A DNA stretch of 38,325 bases from contig BFEA01000136.1 in NCBI GenBank assembly GCA_003427395.1, forward strand, positions 1,395,360 through 1,433,684. Reading direction: 5' to 3'. Below are positions 1 through 9,219 of this stretch, piece after piece (the stretch's first letter is position 1; the number at the start of each line of letters is the position of its first letter). Origin of the DNA: Chara braunii (lineage: Eukaryota; Streptophyta; Charophyceae; Charales; Characeae). Under the pieces are notes generated by a model. That model saw only the letters and a program-made list of their open reading frames with translations, ran no database searches and had not been told where the DNA came from. The position numbers and the translations under genes were made by a program.

Positions 1-95
1 AAAAAAAAAAAAAAAAAAAAAAAAAGACATTTCCCGATCGGGAAATCTGCTTCTGCAAAAAATGCAACCGGGTATAGCGCAGCCTCCTGGCTGCG
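1..95. repeat. poly(A) run followed by two short palindromes
   Basis: The window opens with 25 A residues. A perfect 18-nt palindrome follows at 29-46 (ATTTCCCGATCGGGAAAT), and a hairpin with a 7-bp stem and TCCT loop lies at 78-95. The A-run could be the tail of a retroposon lying to the left. The palindrome style resembles the hairpin cluster near 31 kb. No gene is visible. Confidence 0.5.
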
Positions 96-909
96 AACAT
101 AAGCTGAATAAGGAATAACAAAAAGAGAAAGGGAATAATCTGAACACAGGAGAAATCAAAGTACTCCAACTCAAGAACTCTTAAGTCGAAGAAACAGGCA
201 ATTTCGGAAATAGCCCTAAAACCACACTTAGCCCTGAAAGGCCTCAAACGATGCATGCCAAAGTCTCCCATCTTCACTGCGCTCCTCTCGAGAGGATCTT
301 CGTTCTTCAATTCTAGCAAAAACATTTCCAACCAGAAGACCTCCAACAGAACTTGGTTAGCTCAATCCTCTTCATGCTCCTCCGACTCCCACGGCAAATC
401 AGCGCCTCAACTGACCTGTGTTTTGTTCTTTCTAGTCATTTGCGTATGTGCTTATTTATTTTAGTTTTGTTATATATCTAGTCATTTGCTTATGTGCTCA
501 TTTATTTTTCAGATGAACACCTCTCTTGAGCTGACTGTATAGGCCTCCCCGCACCACTCTCCAAATGTACAACATACAAAAGTTGTGGCTGCGAATCTTT
601 CCATGTTTTTGCGGCAAATTCATCCTCATTTTGCACATTTGGTGAGTAGTGCGGCGACCCGCTATAAAGGCATACTCACACTAGCACGTACAATCGCAAA
701 TCATGTGTGAGCCAATTGGCGATTATACAGCACTTCCCAGTCAAACAGCACACCCGTATACGTCACAAAACAGAAAGGACACAGTCTCGACCTGCTCTAG
801 GAATGCTATTATACCGGCCAAGGGGTCACACAGCACTATGCATAAAAATCCATCCCTTTTTCCTGTTTTTTTCCCCCTTTTCTTACGAGAGCTGCCCACC
901 AAATGTTGA
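96..909. other. unassigned flank, no gene recognised
   Basis: Only short frames (up to 74 codons) with no recognisable domain are present on either strand. The sequence is mildly AT-rich. A 17-nt phrase (TCTAGTCATTTGC-TATG) recurs at about 431 and 478, which suggests a small local duplication. I see no promoter, tRNA or repeat boundary. Confidence 0.5.
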
Positions 910-1036
910 GTTCTGTCCGGACATCCGTTAAAATTGGAACCATACAGAAAAGATTAGCATGGCCCATTCGCAAGGATGGCGAGCATAAATCGAGAAATGG
1001 TAAAAACAAAACAAAAAAAGAAAAAAGAAAAAAAAA
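910..1036 (+). pseudogene. U6 snRNA retropseudogene with A-rich tail
   Basis: Bases 910-1001 match U6 spliceosomal snRNA almost from end to end. The 5' hairpin region is degraded, but the core from GGACATCCG to CGAGAAATGGT is colinear with about nine differences in 82 positions against the U6 sequence as I know it. The AGC triad (ATTAGCATGG) is kept. The catalytic ACAGAGA box reads ACAGAAA, which should kill function. The normal 3' oligo-T is replaced by an A-rich tail at 1002-1036, the mark of a transcript copied by LINE-type reverse transcriptase. No TATA box or upstream sequence element of a real U6 gene is seen. I found no convincing target-site duplication. Confidence 0.85.
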
Positions 1037-1344
1037 CGTCGAATTCATTTTTTTTGTTTCCAGAAAGAAACAGGTCTAAAAGAAATACGCAATTGCAGGG
1101 ACCTCCAGGGGCATGGTTCCACTCGCACACGAGTAAGATGAAGTGTATCCCACAAACACCATCTGCGGGACATAGGGGCTCGTTCGACACTCCTCGGGCA
1201 GTCCTTGAGGCCCGAGGAAATTCTCCCTTCGTCGCCCGAGGAAATTTGCGCCATCGTTCCACTCATCCTCGGAATTGTTCCCCGAGGACGATTCCTCAGG
1301 GCCTTCCACAGCCAGTATCATATATCGAGAAGTGGACGGGGGGG
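1037..1344. other. LTR upstream flank with hairpins and a polypurine-like tract
   Basis: There is a hairpin with a 9-bp stem at 1192-1219 (TCCTCGGGC / GCCCGAGGA) and a second at about 1265-1288 built from the same CCTCGG/CCGAGG words. The phrase GCCCGAGGAAAT occurs twice (about 1211 and 1233). The last bases, AGTGGACGGGGGGG at 1331-1344, form a purine-rich run that abuts the LTR start, as a polypurine tract does at a 3' LTR. This may be the 3' end of another element's internal region. Confidence 0.4.
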
Positions 1345-2253
1345 TGTGACGACCCACTTCCTGACCCTGTGCCATCTTTCGTACCCTTTTCTTCTGATCA
1401 TACCAACCCCAGGAAAGCCCCGTTTTTTATTTCTTACTTTCGGGTGCCGCATTTTCCTTTTTCTTAAGAGCTTTTTCGACCACTGAGTTCTGCTTTTTCT
1501 TTTTGCAAAGTCGGGAAATACATGGGAATTTACGTGCGCCTTAGCGAGCACACTGGGAATTGGGCTCAGCGGTTGCGAATTCCGGGATAAGCGGAACTTC
1601 GACGTGTCCTTCTTGATGTATGAGTGTTCTTAGGCGCGTCGGGGAAATTCTCGGAATTTTGCGTGAATACGAATAAGCGTAGGATTTTCTTTTCCCGCGT
1701 CGCCTTTTCGCGCGCGGATATGGTGATTTCAATTTTGAATTAGGATAGGAGCCAGCTGCAACTGTTTTCGGTGTCTTTTTCTTTTTTTGTTGATGGCGCC
1801 GTGCATGCAAAAGCTTCCTCCTTTTTGTCCCCTGCATCGCCCCCTCCCGCGCCTCCTTTTCCTTCTCCCTCCTTTCTCTCTCTCCCCGTAACTGTTTTCC
1901 TTCCATCTCTCTCTCCCTCTCTCCCGCCTGGCTTTTGCGTGCCCATTTCCCTTTCTTGATCATCTAAATCTTGGACCCGTCTTGCGCCACCTCTCGCGCC
2001 TTTTCTCTTCACACCCTCTGACTCTGGCATACGGCGCCCGGTCGATCCCCCGATAACTCCCGCTCGCCAATCAGGTGCGTGGATCGATAGGACCTTCCTA
2101 TCGCGCGGCGAATCTGATTGGTTGAACCTTAAGTACCGAGGGATCAGCATGGCGTTCGCAGAACACTCTTGTCAAAGTCTTCTCCTCCTGCTTCTCCTCT
2201 TACACACCAGCTTTCTTGTCGCCTTCTCCCCCTTCTATCTCCCCTGTCGCAAC

Positions 2254-2260
2254 TATAAAA
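2254..2260 (+). promoter_or_regulatory. LTR TATA box
   Basis: TATAAAA lies in the phrase CTATAAAACCCGCAAGCGCG (2253-2272). The same phrase is kept in the 3' LTR and, with two changes, in a second LTR at 25895-25914. Transcription would be expected to start about 30 bases downstream, near 2285. Confidence 0.65.
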
Positions 2261-2663
2261 CCCGCAAGCGCGTCCGCAAATCTCTCTTACGTTCTCGATT
2301 CCTAAGCTAGCTTCCGGGAAGTAGTGGTTAGGCAGAGTGTGTTGATGTGAGTCGGAAAGTCCTGTCGGGCTGACGGTAGGCTATTCGGTTGCGCGCTGGA
2401 TCGCCACGACGTACTGTGGGATTTGGGCGAACCGCGTCGAGTTTACGACAACGGGGTGACGATCGCAACGGTGGGAGTTAGCACGCGGCGACCGGGATCG
2501 TCGGTGCGGGTATGAGGATAGATGATCGGAGTTGAGTGAGTGATTGGCCCGGGGCCATATTGGAGTTAACGTCGAATGCGCCTTTGTTGTTACGAATCTT
2601 TATCTTTAGCATGAGTGCATGGTGGTCATGTCGAATGTCTCAGATCTGGTCATCACCTATCTC

Positions 2664-2723
2664 GACTCACTCTCTCTCTCTCTTCTCTCTCCTCTCTCTC
2701 CTCTCTCTCCTCTCTCTCTTTTC
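2664..2723 (+). repeat. CT-rich microsatellite in the 5' LTR
   Basis: Repeated CTCTCTCTC blocks lie between the leader and the LTR-embedded ORF. The corresponding tract in the 3' LTR (about 13587-13665) is 18 bp longer, which accounts for the change in offset between the two LTRs. Confidence 0.7.
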
Positions 2724-3299
2724 TCTACTTTTGAATAATGATGTATCTCGATTGATTGTCTCTCGCGTTCTCTCGTGAGTAGGAGCAAATCGGTGCGTTT
2801 CCCTTGCGTAAAAGAACTTCTTCCGGAACTCATCCATTAGTTTCCTGGGTCATCCTCCTATGCAAGGACCTTGTCCTCTTGTCTTGTGAACGATGGATGC
2901 GTGTGTACTATGTGACGTGAGCATGTCTCATTTTCACACCTTCCACGGTGAATGCATGTATGGAATGTGCGATTCCTTTGTTAAATGGACGAATGTCGTC
3001 GGGATTTTGTTCGAGAATGCAAGAGTGTTTAGATCTGTAGCCCTGTTTGCAATACACAGGCCATCTGCCTTATGACCTCACGACATCAACAGCCGAGCCA
3101 CGAGGCGGCCCTGAGAAACAAGGCGCCCAGGGACCAACGTTATGTTGGACTAATCGGACCCGTAGCCATATGCATGATGAAGCTGATCTGTGTTTGCTCT
3201 CTCTCTCTCTCTCTCTCTTGTGTCAAAAAGATTGATTGGGGGACGCGCGAGTCGCTTTTGTTTTTAATGACGTCTCAGGATATGTTGTAATCGATTGAC

Positions 3300-3839
3300 A
3301 TGTGGGCTGACAAGTACCCTTCGATTGGGCGCCAGCCTCCCGTATCTCCCATCCCAACGCGGCCTTTTCCTTACAGTAAGGAAATGACACGTGTATGCGA
3401 GTGGGACGTACAAGAAGCTATCGCACAAATCGGCGGACAGTATTATTTCTCTCCCGAAGATCGTTGCTCTGGATTCGTAGATGCGGGCTTTGTCATTATC
3501 GATACACACTTCCCACCCTACTCGATATTGCTCCCCTTTAACGAGTTGATCGTCATTCCGTGGACGACAGTGGCGCCTCACTGGCCTCGAACCCTGTGCA
3601 CTGAGTGCCAACATTTCGATCGCTACGAATCGAAAGGCTTTCACTATCGGATACGGAGTGAAGACGAGCACAAGGAAAGAGCCACGCGGCTGAGACCATC
3701 CACGTCCGACTCGGAGCTACCCGACGAGCGACGACGAGATTTGATACGGAAACGAGACACGCGAAGCGTGCCAAAGCCTTTCCGTTCTAAACGACGGGCC
3801 GTAGCCCGGTTGGAAGCGCGACAATATTTTTTGGATTGA
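3300..3839 (+). CDS. LTR-embedded ORF, 179 aa, unknown function
   Basis: This is an open frame wholly inside the 5' LTR, about 1 kb downstream of the TATA box and upstream of the PBS. I do not recognise the family. The N-terminal two thirds is hydrophobic and aromatic, with the phrase FPPYSILLPFNELIVIP at about residues 64-80 and a CxxC pair in WPRTLCTECQ (residues 90-99). The C-terminal third is strongly basic (many RR, KR, RK). No signal peptide or clear membrane segment is seen. The 3' LTR carries the same frame with one TAG. A much more diverged LTR near 27.0 kb has about 25 of 43 identical residues over the central block while codon third positions differ, which argues for a real protein. 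The start codon is not certain, because an upstream leader exon could be spliced to an acceptor near 3290. It could be a regulatory or accessory protein of the element. Confidence 0.6.
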   Translation: MWADKYPSIGRQPPVSPIPTRPFPYSKEMTRVCEWDVQEAIAQIGGQYYFSPEDRCSGFVDAGFVIIDTHFPPYSILLPFNELIVIPWTTVAPHWPRTLCTECQHFDRYESKGFHYRIRSEDEHKERATRLRPSTSDSELPDERRRDLIRKRDTRSVPKPFRSKRRAVARLEARQYFLD

Positions 3840-4057
3840 ATTCGGATTTTTCCCTCCTCCCGCCTGTTCGCGCGCGTTCCACGACGCGTGAAAAACGATC
3901 GACTTACTTCGTCGGACCAACACAGGGGATTTCAGTTCCGTTTGTGTCCCCACACTCAATTTTCAAAAATCCTTGGCACACCCCATCTTGCTGTTTTTCT
4001 GGGCCTCTTTTCCGCATAGCTAACACTCCGAACGAAAGACAGCACAGGGCGTGAGGT

Positions 4058-4070
4058 TGGTATCGGAGCC
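4058..4070 (+). other. primer-binding site (initiator-Met tRNA type)
   Basis: TGGTATCGGAGCC lies just after the LTR end. It matches the common plant retrotransposon PBS complementary to the 3' end of initiator methionine tRNA with one difference. It occurs after the 5' LTR only, as expected, and homology between the LTRs stops immediately before it. Confidence 0.8.
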
Positions 4071-4196
4071 GACACGTGTCGGTTCTGATGATAGTAAGTC
4101 GAACTGGCGAGAGGTAGGAGAGACCCTCAACTAGCTCGTCGAGATCGCCCAGTAACCAGGTCTTAGTCTAGCGCGGCCGCACTAGCAATACCACTA
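4071..4196 (+). other. 5' leader between PBS and gag
   Basis: This is a non-coding leader of about 125 bp. It holds a short palindromic stretch (GCGGCCGC at about 4171) and no clear splice signals. Gag coding begins after it, although the true start codon could lie slightly downstream of the ATG at 4197. Confidence 0.5.
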
Positions 4197-5440
4197 GTGG
4201 ACGGTACTAGGGTGATCGTTAGCATCCCTGCCCTCTTTCCCTTCTTCCCTAACCATACCCATCCCAAGGCTTGGCTGGAAGCTGTTGAAGCTCAAAATTA
4301 CAGTGCCACCGATTTTCCCCGAGTTCTGACATTGTTACTTCGTAATACGTCGCATGACTGGTTTAGAAAACATACGTGGGTAGATTGGGAAACTTTCAAG
4401 CAAGCTTTCTTGACCCGATTTGACACAGTTAGTGAAGATGCCGCCTGGTATGTACTCAAAAATCGACCCCAAGGACCAGGGGAACTGTTACCCGATTTCG
4501 TTGATCGGTTTCAAACCACATTGGATAAATCCGGGCGAGACGAGACTTCCGCTCGAGATTTGTTTATTGATCACCTTCGAAATCCGACCTTAAAAGGGAA
4601 ACTATAGAAAAAGGTTCGGCCGAAAACAACCCAGTTATCGGCTATCATCACCAAGGCGTTGGAATTAGACTTGGCTGATACAAAGAAATATATCAGCCCG
4701 GGAAACGAGGATATTACAGATACCATACGGGATGTAACGGCAAAAAGGCGATCATGGCTACAGGCGGTTGAACGGTTTTACCCCCGCCCTGATCATGACC
4801 TTCCCGACGGAATCGTTTCCGATATCCCAATTGCTTCTCCTCCCTTTCCCCCGGTGAATCACTCAATCGCAGCCGTTAGAAGCGGAACTTCATCTGAACC
4901 CCCCTCGTCGGTCGTAACCAATCTACACCTTGCCCAGATGATCCATACGGCTACTACCAAGCGGCCTAATGGATGAGCAACTTGATCCAAATACAGGCCG
5001 CTCATATGGAACGGATGGAACAGATAATGAGTAGGCTCATTAAGCCTAACCCAGCTCCTGCTCGGATTGCCCCTGCATCATTTTCGCTCTTACCAGCTCC
5101 GCCTGCTCCAGGGTTCGCGCCTCAGTTCCCTCATCTAGCTAATCCAGCAGGGAGGATCGAATGCTTTAACTGCAAACAGCCCGGGCATTTCGCCCGTGAC
5201 TGTCCGCAGCCGAAACGTAATCAGCCTCCCCCTGCTGCGGCCCCCGTTGCCCTTAACCAAGGACGAGTGGCTGCTTTGATGGATACGGAACAAGGAAGAG
5301 AACTTGTGGCGTGTGCCACAGAGCAGCCCTCCCCTTCGATGGCAACGGCATCGACATCGGGAGCTTCTTCCCCCGACGCTGCTGACGTGGTCAATCGTCT
5401 CGAGTATCTCCATCTCGCAGGCATGATCGGAGCAATCTGA
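4197..5440 (+). pseudogene. gag: gag: capsid region plus CCHC zinc knuckle, broken
   Basis: The first part (4197-4976) carries a Retrotrans_gag-like capsid segment with spaced aromatic residues (AWLEAVE, DWFRKHTWVDWETFKQAFLTRF, FVDRFQ), interrupted by TAG at 4605-4607. The second part (4973-5440) is in another frame and ends in a proline-rich linker and one zinc knuckle, CFNCKQPGHFARDC, at 5162-5203 (C-x2-C-x4-H-x4-C). That knuckle binds genomic RNA during particle assembly. The two frames overlap by four bases (ATGA at 4973-4976) with no slippery heptamer, so I read this as a frameshift mutation. The second part runs in the same frame into the protease region, separated only by TGA at 5438-5440, so gag and protease were probably one reading frame. 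No whole gag product can be made from this copy. Confidence 0.85.
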
Positions 5441-6255
5441 TCAGTCCCAGATGATCTCGAATGGGTCGATCGTGAATCTAATCTAGGACCGCAGTTTCGA
5501 ACAGGCGACATTGATGTACTGAAAGCGCTCAAGCAGTTAGACATCTGCGTTCCTATCCCCGTAGGGCATCTGCTCACCATATCTGAAGCGGCGAATGATA
5601 AACTTTTGCAACACTGCCAGAAAAATCGAAAGCGTTTCACCTATCAACACATACAACGGATTTTGAAGAAAAAGGAAGAAGTTGAGGAAGTGGTATCCCC
5701 TGAGCTGGACATAAAAAAATCCGAAGCCGCACGCATAGCCGCCATCTCTTTAGCAGAAAAAGATCACTTCGTACGAGCTCGGCCAGTACTATGGAAAAGT
5801 GCGGAATGTGACTGTGAAGTTTGGGGAAAGCCGTTTAATGCCCTAATCGACACAGGGTCTTCTGCAGTGGCCATATCCTTGGAGACTGTTAAAAAGACAG
5901 GGCGACTTGGATCCATTCTTCCTCAATCTGGCAAAGACAACTATGTCTTTGCCAACGAGGAAGCAATGAGCATTGTAGGCATTATCGAGAACGTGGCTGT
6001 AAAGGTCGGGCGAGTACACGTCCTTGTTAACGCGCTCGTAATAGATGTGCGTTCCTACTCTGTGTTGTTGGGATTACCTTGGGCAATGGCGGTCGGCGCA
6101 CATCTGCATTTCAATTCGAAACAATTGGTGCTCACACAGACTGGGGGAAAGCCTAAGACTGTTCCCTTGCGGGTTTCCACCCGAACGATAAAACTGGTTT
6201 CTAACTCGTCCCAAATAGGGATGATCCGAGGCATTGATCCCGGAAGTGCTCCCCC
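5441..6255 (+). pseudogene. pol: aspartic protease domain of pol
   Basis: The frame that contains the zinc knuckle continues here after TGA 5438-5440. It passes through a charged, Lys/Glu-rich linker (5606-5760) and then a retropepsin-like domain. The catalytic motif is FNALIDTGSSAVAIS, with DTG at 5849-5857, and the hydrophobic strand VLLGLPWAM lies at about 6062-6088, a typical flap-to-C-terminal position. This enzyme dimerises and cuts the Gag-Pol polyprotein. The DTG triad is intact. After about 6250 the reading changes frame, probably by a one-base indel in the CCCCC tract near 6249-6253. The linked residues upstream of 5606 show this was not an independent ORF. Confidence 0.85.
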
Positions 6256-6793
6256 TTGTGTCTCGGGGATGGAATCAGGGAACGAGAATACGAAGAAGAG
6301 ATGCCCAGTGAAGAGGAATGGAAGCATCTGGTTGAACTTTTCGAACATGAAACCCTCGAAGAATTTCGAGTGTGCCCCGACACCGCTCGAAGCTTCCACG
6401 TGGATTCAGAAGACAGTACATTCACAACCCTAACAACACAGGTCAGTCCTTCAGCCCTCCCTCCTCGGGGAACCTATATTACAAGTTTTCGATCTGGCTG
6501 ATAATTTGGAACCCCCTCACATCGTATACGAGGGGCCCCTTTCCTTGCGAACGCGTTATCAGCAAACGGAACAATATTTGGACGTTTCTGTTTTTCCACC
6601 CCGACCATTACTAATGACAGGAGCCACCATCGCCTTGATTAAACGAGAAGCGGAAGCACCGGTAAATGATGTGCCAAATCTAATGCAAGAAATGACGGAT
6701 CTGACAGGACTAACTGTGGAACCGACTTCGGTTGGTTCAGAGACTGACGCTGAAACTAAAGAAACGGAGATGATCAGTCCCGCTGAGTCCTAG
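6256..6793 (+). pseudogene. pol: protease-to-RT linker of pol, frameshifted
   Basis: Two overlapping frames carry coding-like sequence. Frame one (6256-6501) is acidic, with EEEMPSEEEWKHLVELFEHE. Near 6485-6505 the sense shifts to a second frame (6506-6793) that reads PPHIVYEGPLSLRTRYQQ and later a threonine/glutamate-rich stretch, ending at TAG 6791-6793. The RT region follows in the same frame right after that stop. No catalytic domain is recognised; it is probably the variable connector found between PR and RT in gypsy elements. Confidence 0.6.
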
Positions 6794-7627
6794 ATGATAG
6801 CAACTGTCTTTTCTGTTCGCACCAGTAGTTCCGTTTTCTCTAGTGTCCATGAGCGGCGGGAACGGCTGGTTGATTGGATCGATATGCCCCTTAAGATGTC
6901 TGAGGAATCAACGATCCCTCTTCCGAGTCACGTTCCCGCAGAACTTCGGAAGTCATTAGTCTGTGTATTGAATGGTTACGCAGAAGTACTGAGCATGCAT
7001 GACAATGATATCGGTTTAACTAATGTAATTGAGCATGCCATTCTCACGGGAGATCATCCGCCCATTAGCTGCGTTCCCTATCGATACTCGCCAGCTCAAC
7101 GAGCAGCCGCCTTTCAGCGGATTAAGGATTTCGAAGCTAATGGATGGATCGAACCCGCTGTAGGACCATGGTCTCTGTAGTGATAGTACCCAAGAAGGCT
7201 GGGGGGATTCGCATTTGCATTGATTATCGAAAGCTGAATGATATCACGATTAAAGATGCCCCGGATTGATGAATTATTGGATGCGATTGGGGATGCTCAA
7301 TTTTTCAGCAAGTTTGATGTTCGTCACGGGTTCCATCATCTTCTTGTCCGAGAGGAAGATCGACCGAAGACAGCGTTTGTGCTTTTCGAAGGCACGTGGC
7401 AATGGATTCGATGTCCGATGGACATCTTCAATGCCCCTGTAACTTTTCAGCGGGCCATGAACATGGCGTTTTAGAATTTCGTACGGAAGACTCGTTTGGC
7501 ACAAAGTATCATCAACTACTGTGTGATTGTGTACATGGATAACATCCTAGTGTATTCAAGTTCCTATGAAGGACACGTGCAGCACATCGAATAGGCACTG
7601 GATGCGTTACGAGATGCAGGTTTCAAG
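6794..7627 (+). pseudogene. pol: reverse transcriptase domain, inactive
   Basis: The N-terminal RT signature is clear (DIGLTNVIEHAILTGDHPPI, then PYRYSPAQRAA). The frame moves by one base at about 7176, reads VVIVPKKAGGIRICIDYRKL, then returns near 7258 to PRIDELLDAIG and FFSKFDVRHGFHHLLV. Fingers and palm motifs follow (TAFVLFEGTWQW, NAPVTFQRAMN). TAG codons at 7472-7474 and 7592-7594 replace residues expected to be glutamine. The active-site box reads YMDN at 7532-7543 in place of YxDD, so the second metal-binding aspartate is lost. FDVRHG keeps the first aspartate. RT makes cDNA from element RNA in the particle; this copy cannot. Confidence 0.9.
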
Positions 7628-8434
7628 GTGGCGCTCGAGAAGTGTCAGTTTTTCCTCACCACCATTTCTTTCCTGGGGCACGTGGTGACAGACAAGGGAC
7701 TCCAACCGGAGTCGCTGAAAGTGGCAGCTGTCAGGGACGCACCAGTGCCTACCACTATCACGCAAGTTCGCGCCTTTCTGGGCCTAGCCTCGTATTACCG
7801 AAGATTTATCAAGGGCTTCGCGGCAATTGCGGGACCCCTCACAAATCTCCTGCGCAAGGATCATCCGTTGATTTGGACACCGGAGTGCGATCAAGCGTTT
7901 TCCAAACTCAAGGCTGCTCTCATTTCGGCTCCGGTCCTTATAATACCGGATCCCGAAAAACCTTTTGTTCTCATCACCGACAGGCAACCAGAGGCGATCT
8001 CGGCGATCCTTGCCCAGGTGGGACCAAGCGGACTCGAGAATGTGGTGGAGTATGCGTCCAAATCAGTACCCGCCTGCAAACAAAACTACGCTGCTCCGAC
8101 GGGATCATGCTATGCGGCTCTCTGGGGAATCAGTCACTTTCGTGCTTACCTGTATGGGCGAAAGTTCACCCTGGTGACTGATCATGAGCCCCTGTTGGCT
8201 CTGAAGAAGTCGAAGGACTACTCGGGCATGATTGGGCGATGGGCAACGGTATTGCAGAGCATGGACTTTGACATCCATCATCGGAAGCACGAGAGACACG
8301 GGAATGCGGACGGATTGACACGATTGCACCGGCCTGAGAAAGTTCCGAGGAATGAGGAGGTGATTCCGTGGAACGAGCCCGAGCAGAAGATTGGACCTCG
8401 GTACGGCCAAGTGGAGATTTTGTCGAAGCAGTAA
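7628..8434 (+). pseudogene. pol: RT connection and RNase H domain
   Basis: This is the same frame as RT and is open for 268 codons. It begins with the RT thumb/tether (FLGHVVTDKG, VRAFLGLASYYRRFIKGFA, PLTNLLRK), which is typical of Ty3/gypsy. RNase H follows: LITDRQPEAISAILAQ (first Asp), SCYAALWGISHFRAYLYG, TDHEPLLAL (Asp) and NADGLTR (Asp). The position usually filled by glutamate before the CYA/CLA motif appears to be Ser here, which may be a lineage variant or damage. RNase H removes the RNA strand of the hybrid. The frame ends at TAA 8432-8434, and integrase starts in another frame 70 bases later. Confidence 0.88.
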
Positions 8435-8504
8435 GTGATCCGAGGACCAATTTGCCTGCTCTACTCTCTGCACAATTCAGTCCCGCCTCTCCCCTTCTGT
8501 AACC

Positions 8505-9219
8505 ATGACTACCCCGCCTGCCTCTACAACCCCTTCTTCTCCTACTAATTCTGCCCCTCTTACTTCCTCGGCCTTCTTTGCCACCCTCCCCGATAAATTC
8601 TGTTATTTTTGCACGTGCATCGCACGGGTTTATGGGGTCGATTGTCATCCCTTCGAAACAAGGTTTGTCGATTGGGTAGAATGTGCCACATGTGTCAATC
8701 GTGCGCACGGGGCCTGCGTACGATATCGGACGAGTAGCAAGGAATGGAGGTGTCCCCTGTGTAGAACGAATAAACTCCCCACGGAGGTTCGATTCGAGGC
8801 CGCTCGTACGGACGGTCTAGAATACGACGAGAATTACCAACGAGCGGAAGTCTGGACGGATAAAATTTTATTGGCGAAATTAACTGGATTATCATTGGGC
8901 CACCTCACCAAACACGACAGACGTTGGGCGACCGAGAGATCTCGGGACAATCGATGGATTAACGGTCATTTGGAAAAACGTAAAACTGACGGATCGGGTT
9001 TGTGGCTGACAGTTCCCCATCCCTTCCAAAGATACGATTGGATCCGATCTGCTCACGAGGAACAAGCTGCTCATTTCGCGATACGTGTCACGGAGGCAAC
9101 TGTAGACCAGAACCAAGTCCAATATACGAGATGATGTCAAGTACATTGCCGCTAATTGTCTGGTCTGTGCCGCTGATCGCGCCCCTATACGGGGACCAAA
9201 CACGATCGTACCAACATAA
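8505..9219 (+). pseudogene. pol: PHD finger plus integrase zinc-binding N-terminus
   Basis: The ATG at 8505 (context ACCATGA) opens a 209-codon frame. After a Ser/Thr/Pro-rich lead (residues 1-30) it has a C4HC3 PHD finger: C33-x2-C36, C60-x2-C63-x4-H68-x2-C71 and C83-x2-C86, with Trp two residues before C83 as in true PHD domains. Next comes the HHCC zinc domain of integrase. Its two histidines (AHEEQAAHFA) are in this frame, while the paired cysteines (NCLVCAAD) lie after a frameshift at about 9125. TAA at 9217-9219 separates it from the catalytic core. PHD fingers read histone tails, so this module could steer integration to marked chromatin (inference). A separate start for PHD-integrase is possible, because the upstream RNase H frame ends at 8434. 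Confidence 0.75.

Larger units (their letters stand above)
1345..4056 (+). repeat. 5' LTR (about 2.7 kb)
   Basis: The sequence from about 1822 to 4056 is repeated at about 12745-14997, with 2-4% differences in the stretches I aligned by eye and one 18-bp length change in the CT tract. The first 11 bases, TGTGACGACCC, are also found at 12704. The 3' LTR lacks about 430 bp that lie between 1390 and 1820 here, or is rearranged there. The right end abuts the PBS. The LTR contains a TATA box at 2254, a CT tract near 2664-2723 and a long ORF at 3300-3839. Such a long R-U5 part with coding capacity is unusual. Confidence 0.85.

Noticed and set aside
47-120. tRNA-like sequence GGGTATAGCGCAG at the left edge
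   Set aside because: No B box, no acceptor stem and no plausible anticodon arm. It is better read as a short hairpin (78-95).
1076-1375. Minus-strand 99-codon frame overlapping the LTR start
   Set aside because: It crosses the LTR boundary, its content follows CCTCGG/CCGAGG palindromes, and no family is recognised.
4965-4985. Programmed -1 frameshift within gag
   Set aside because: The frames overlap by ATGA, but no slippery heptamer or downstream structure is evident, and the zinc knuckle belongs to gag, which normally has one frame.
8431-8480. A 50-nt intron (GTAAGT to CAG) joining RNase H to the PHD-integrase frame
   Set aside because: The donor looks good, but splicing to the only AG at 8480 leads to a stop at about 8500 and does not enter the integrase frame.
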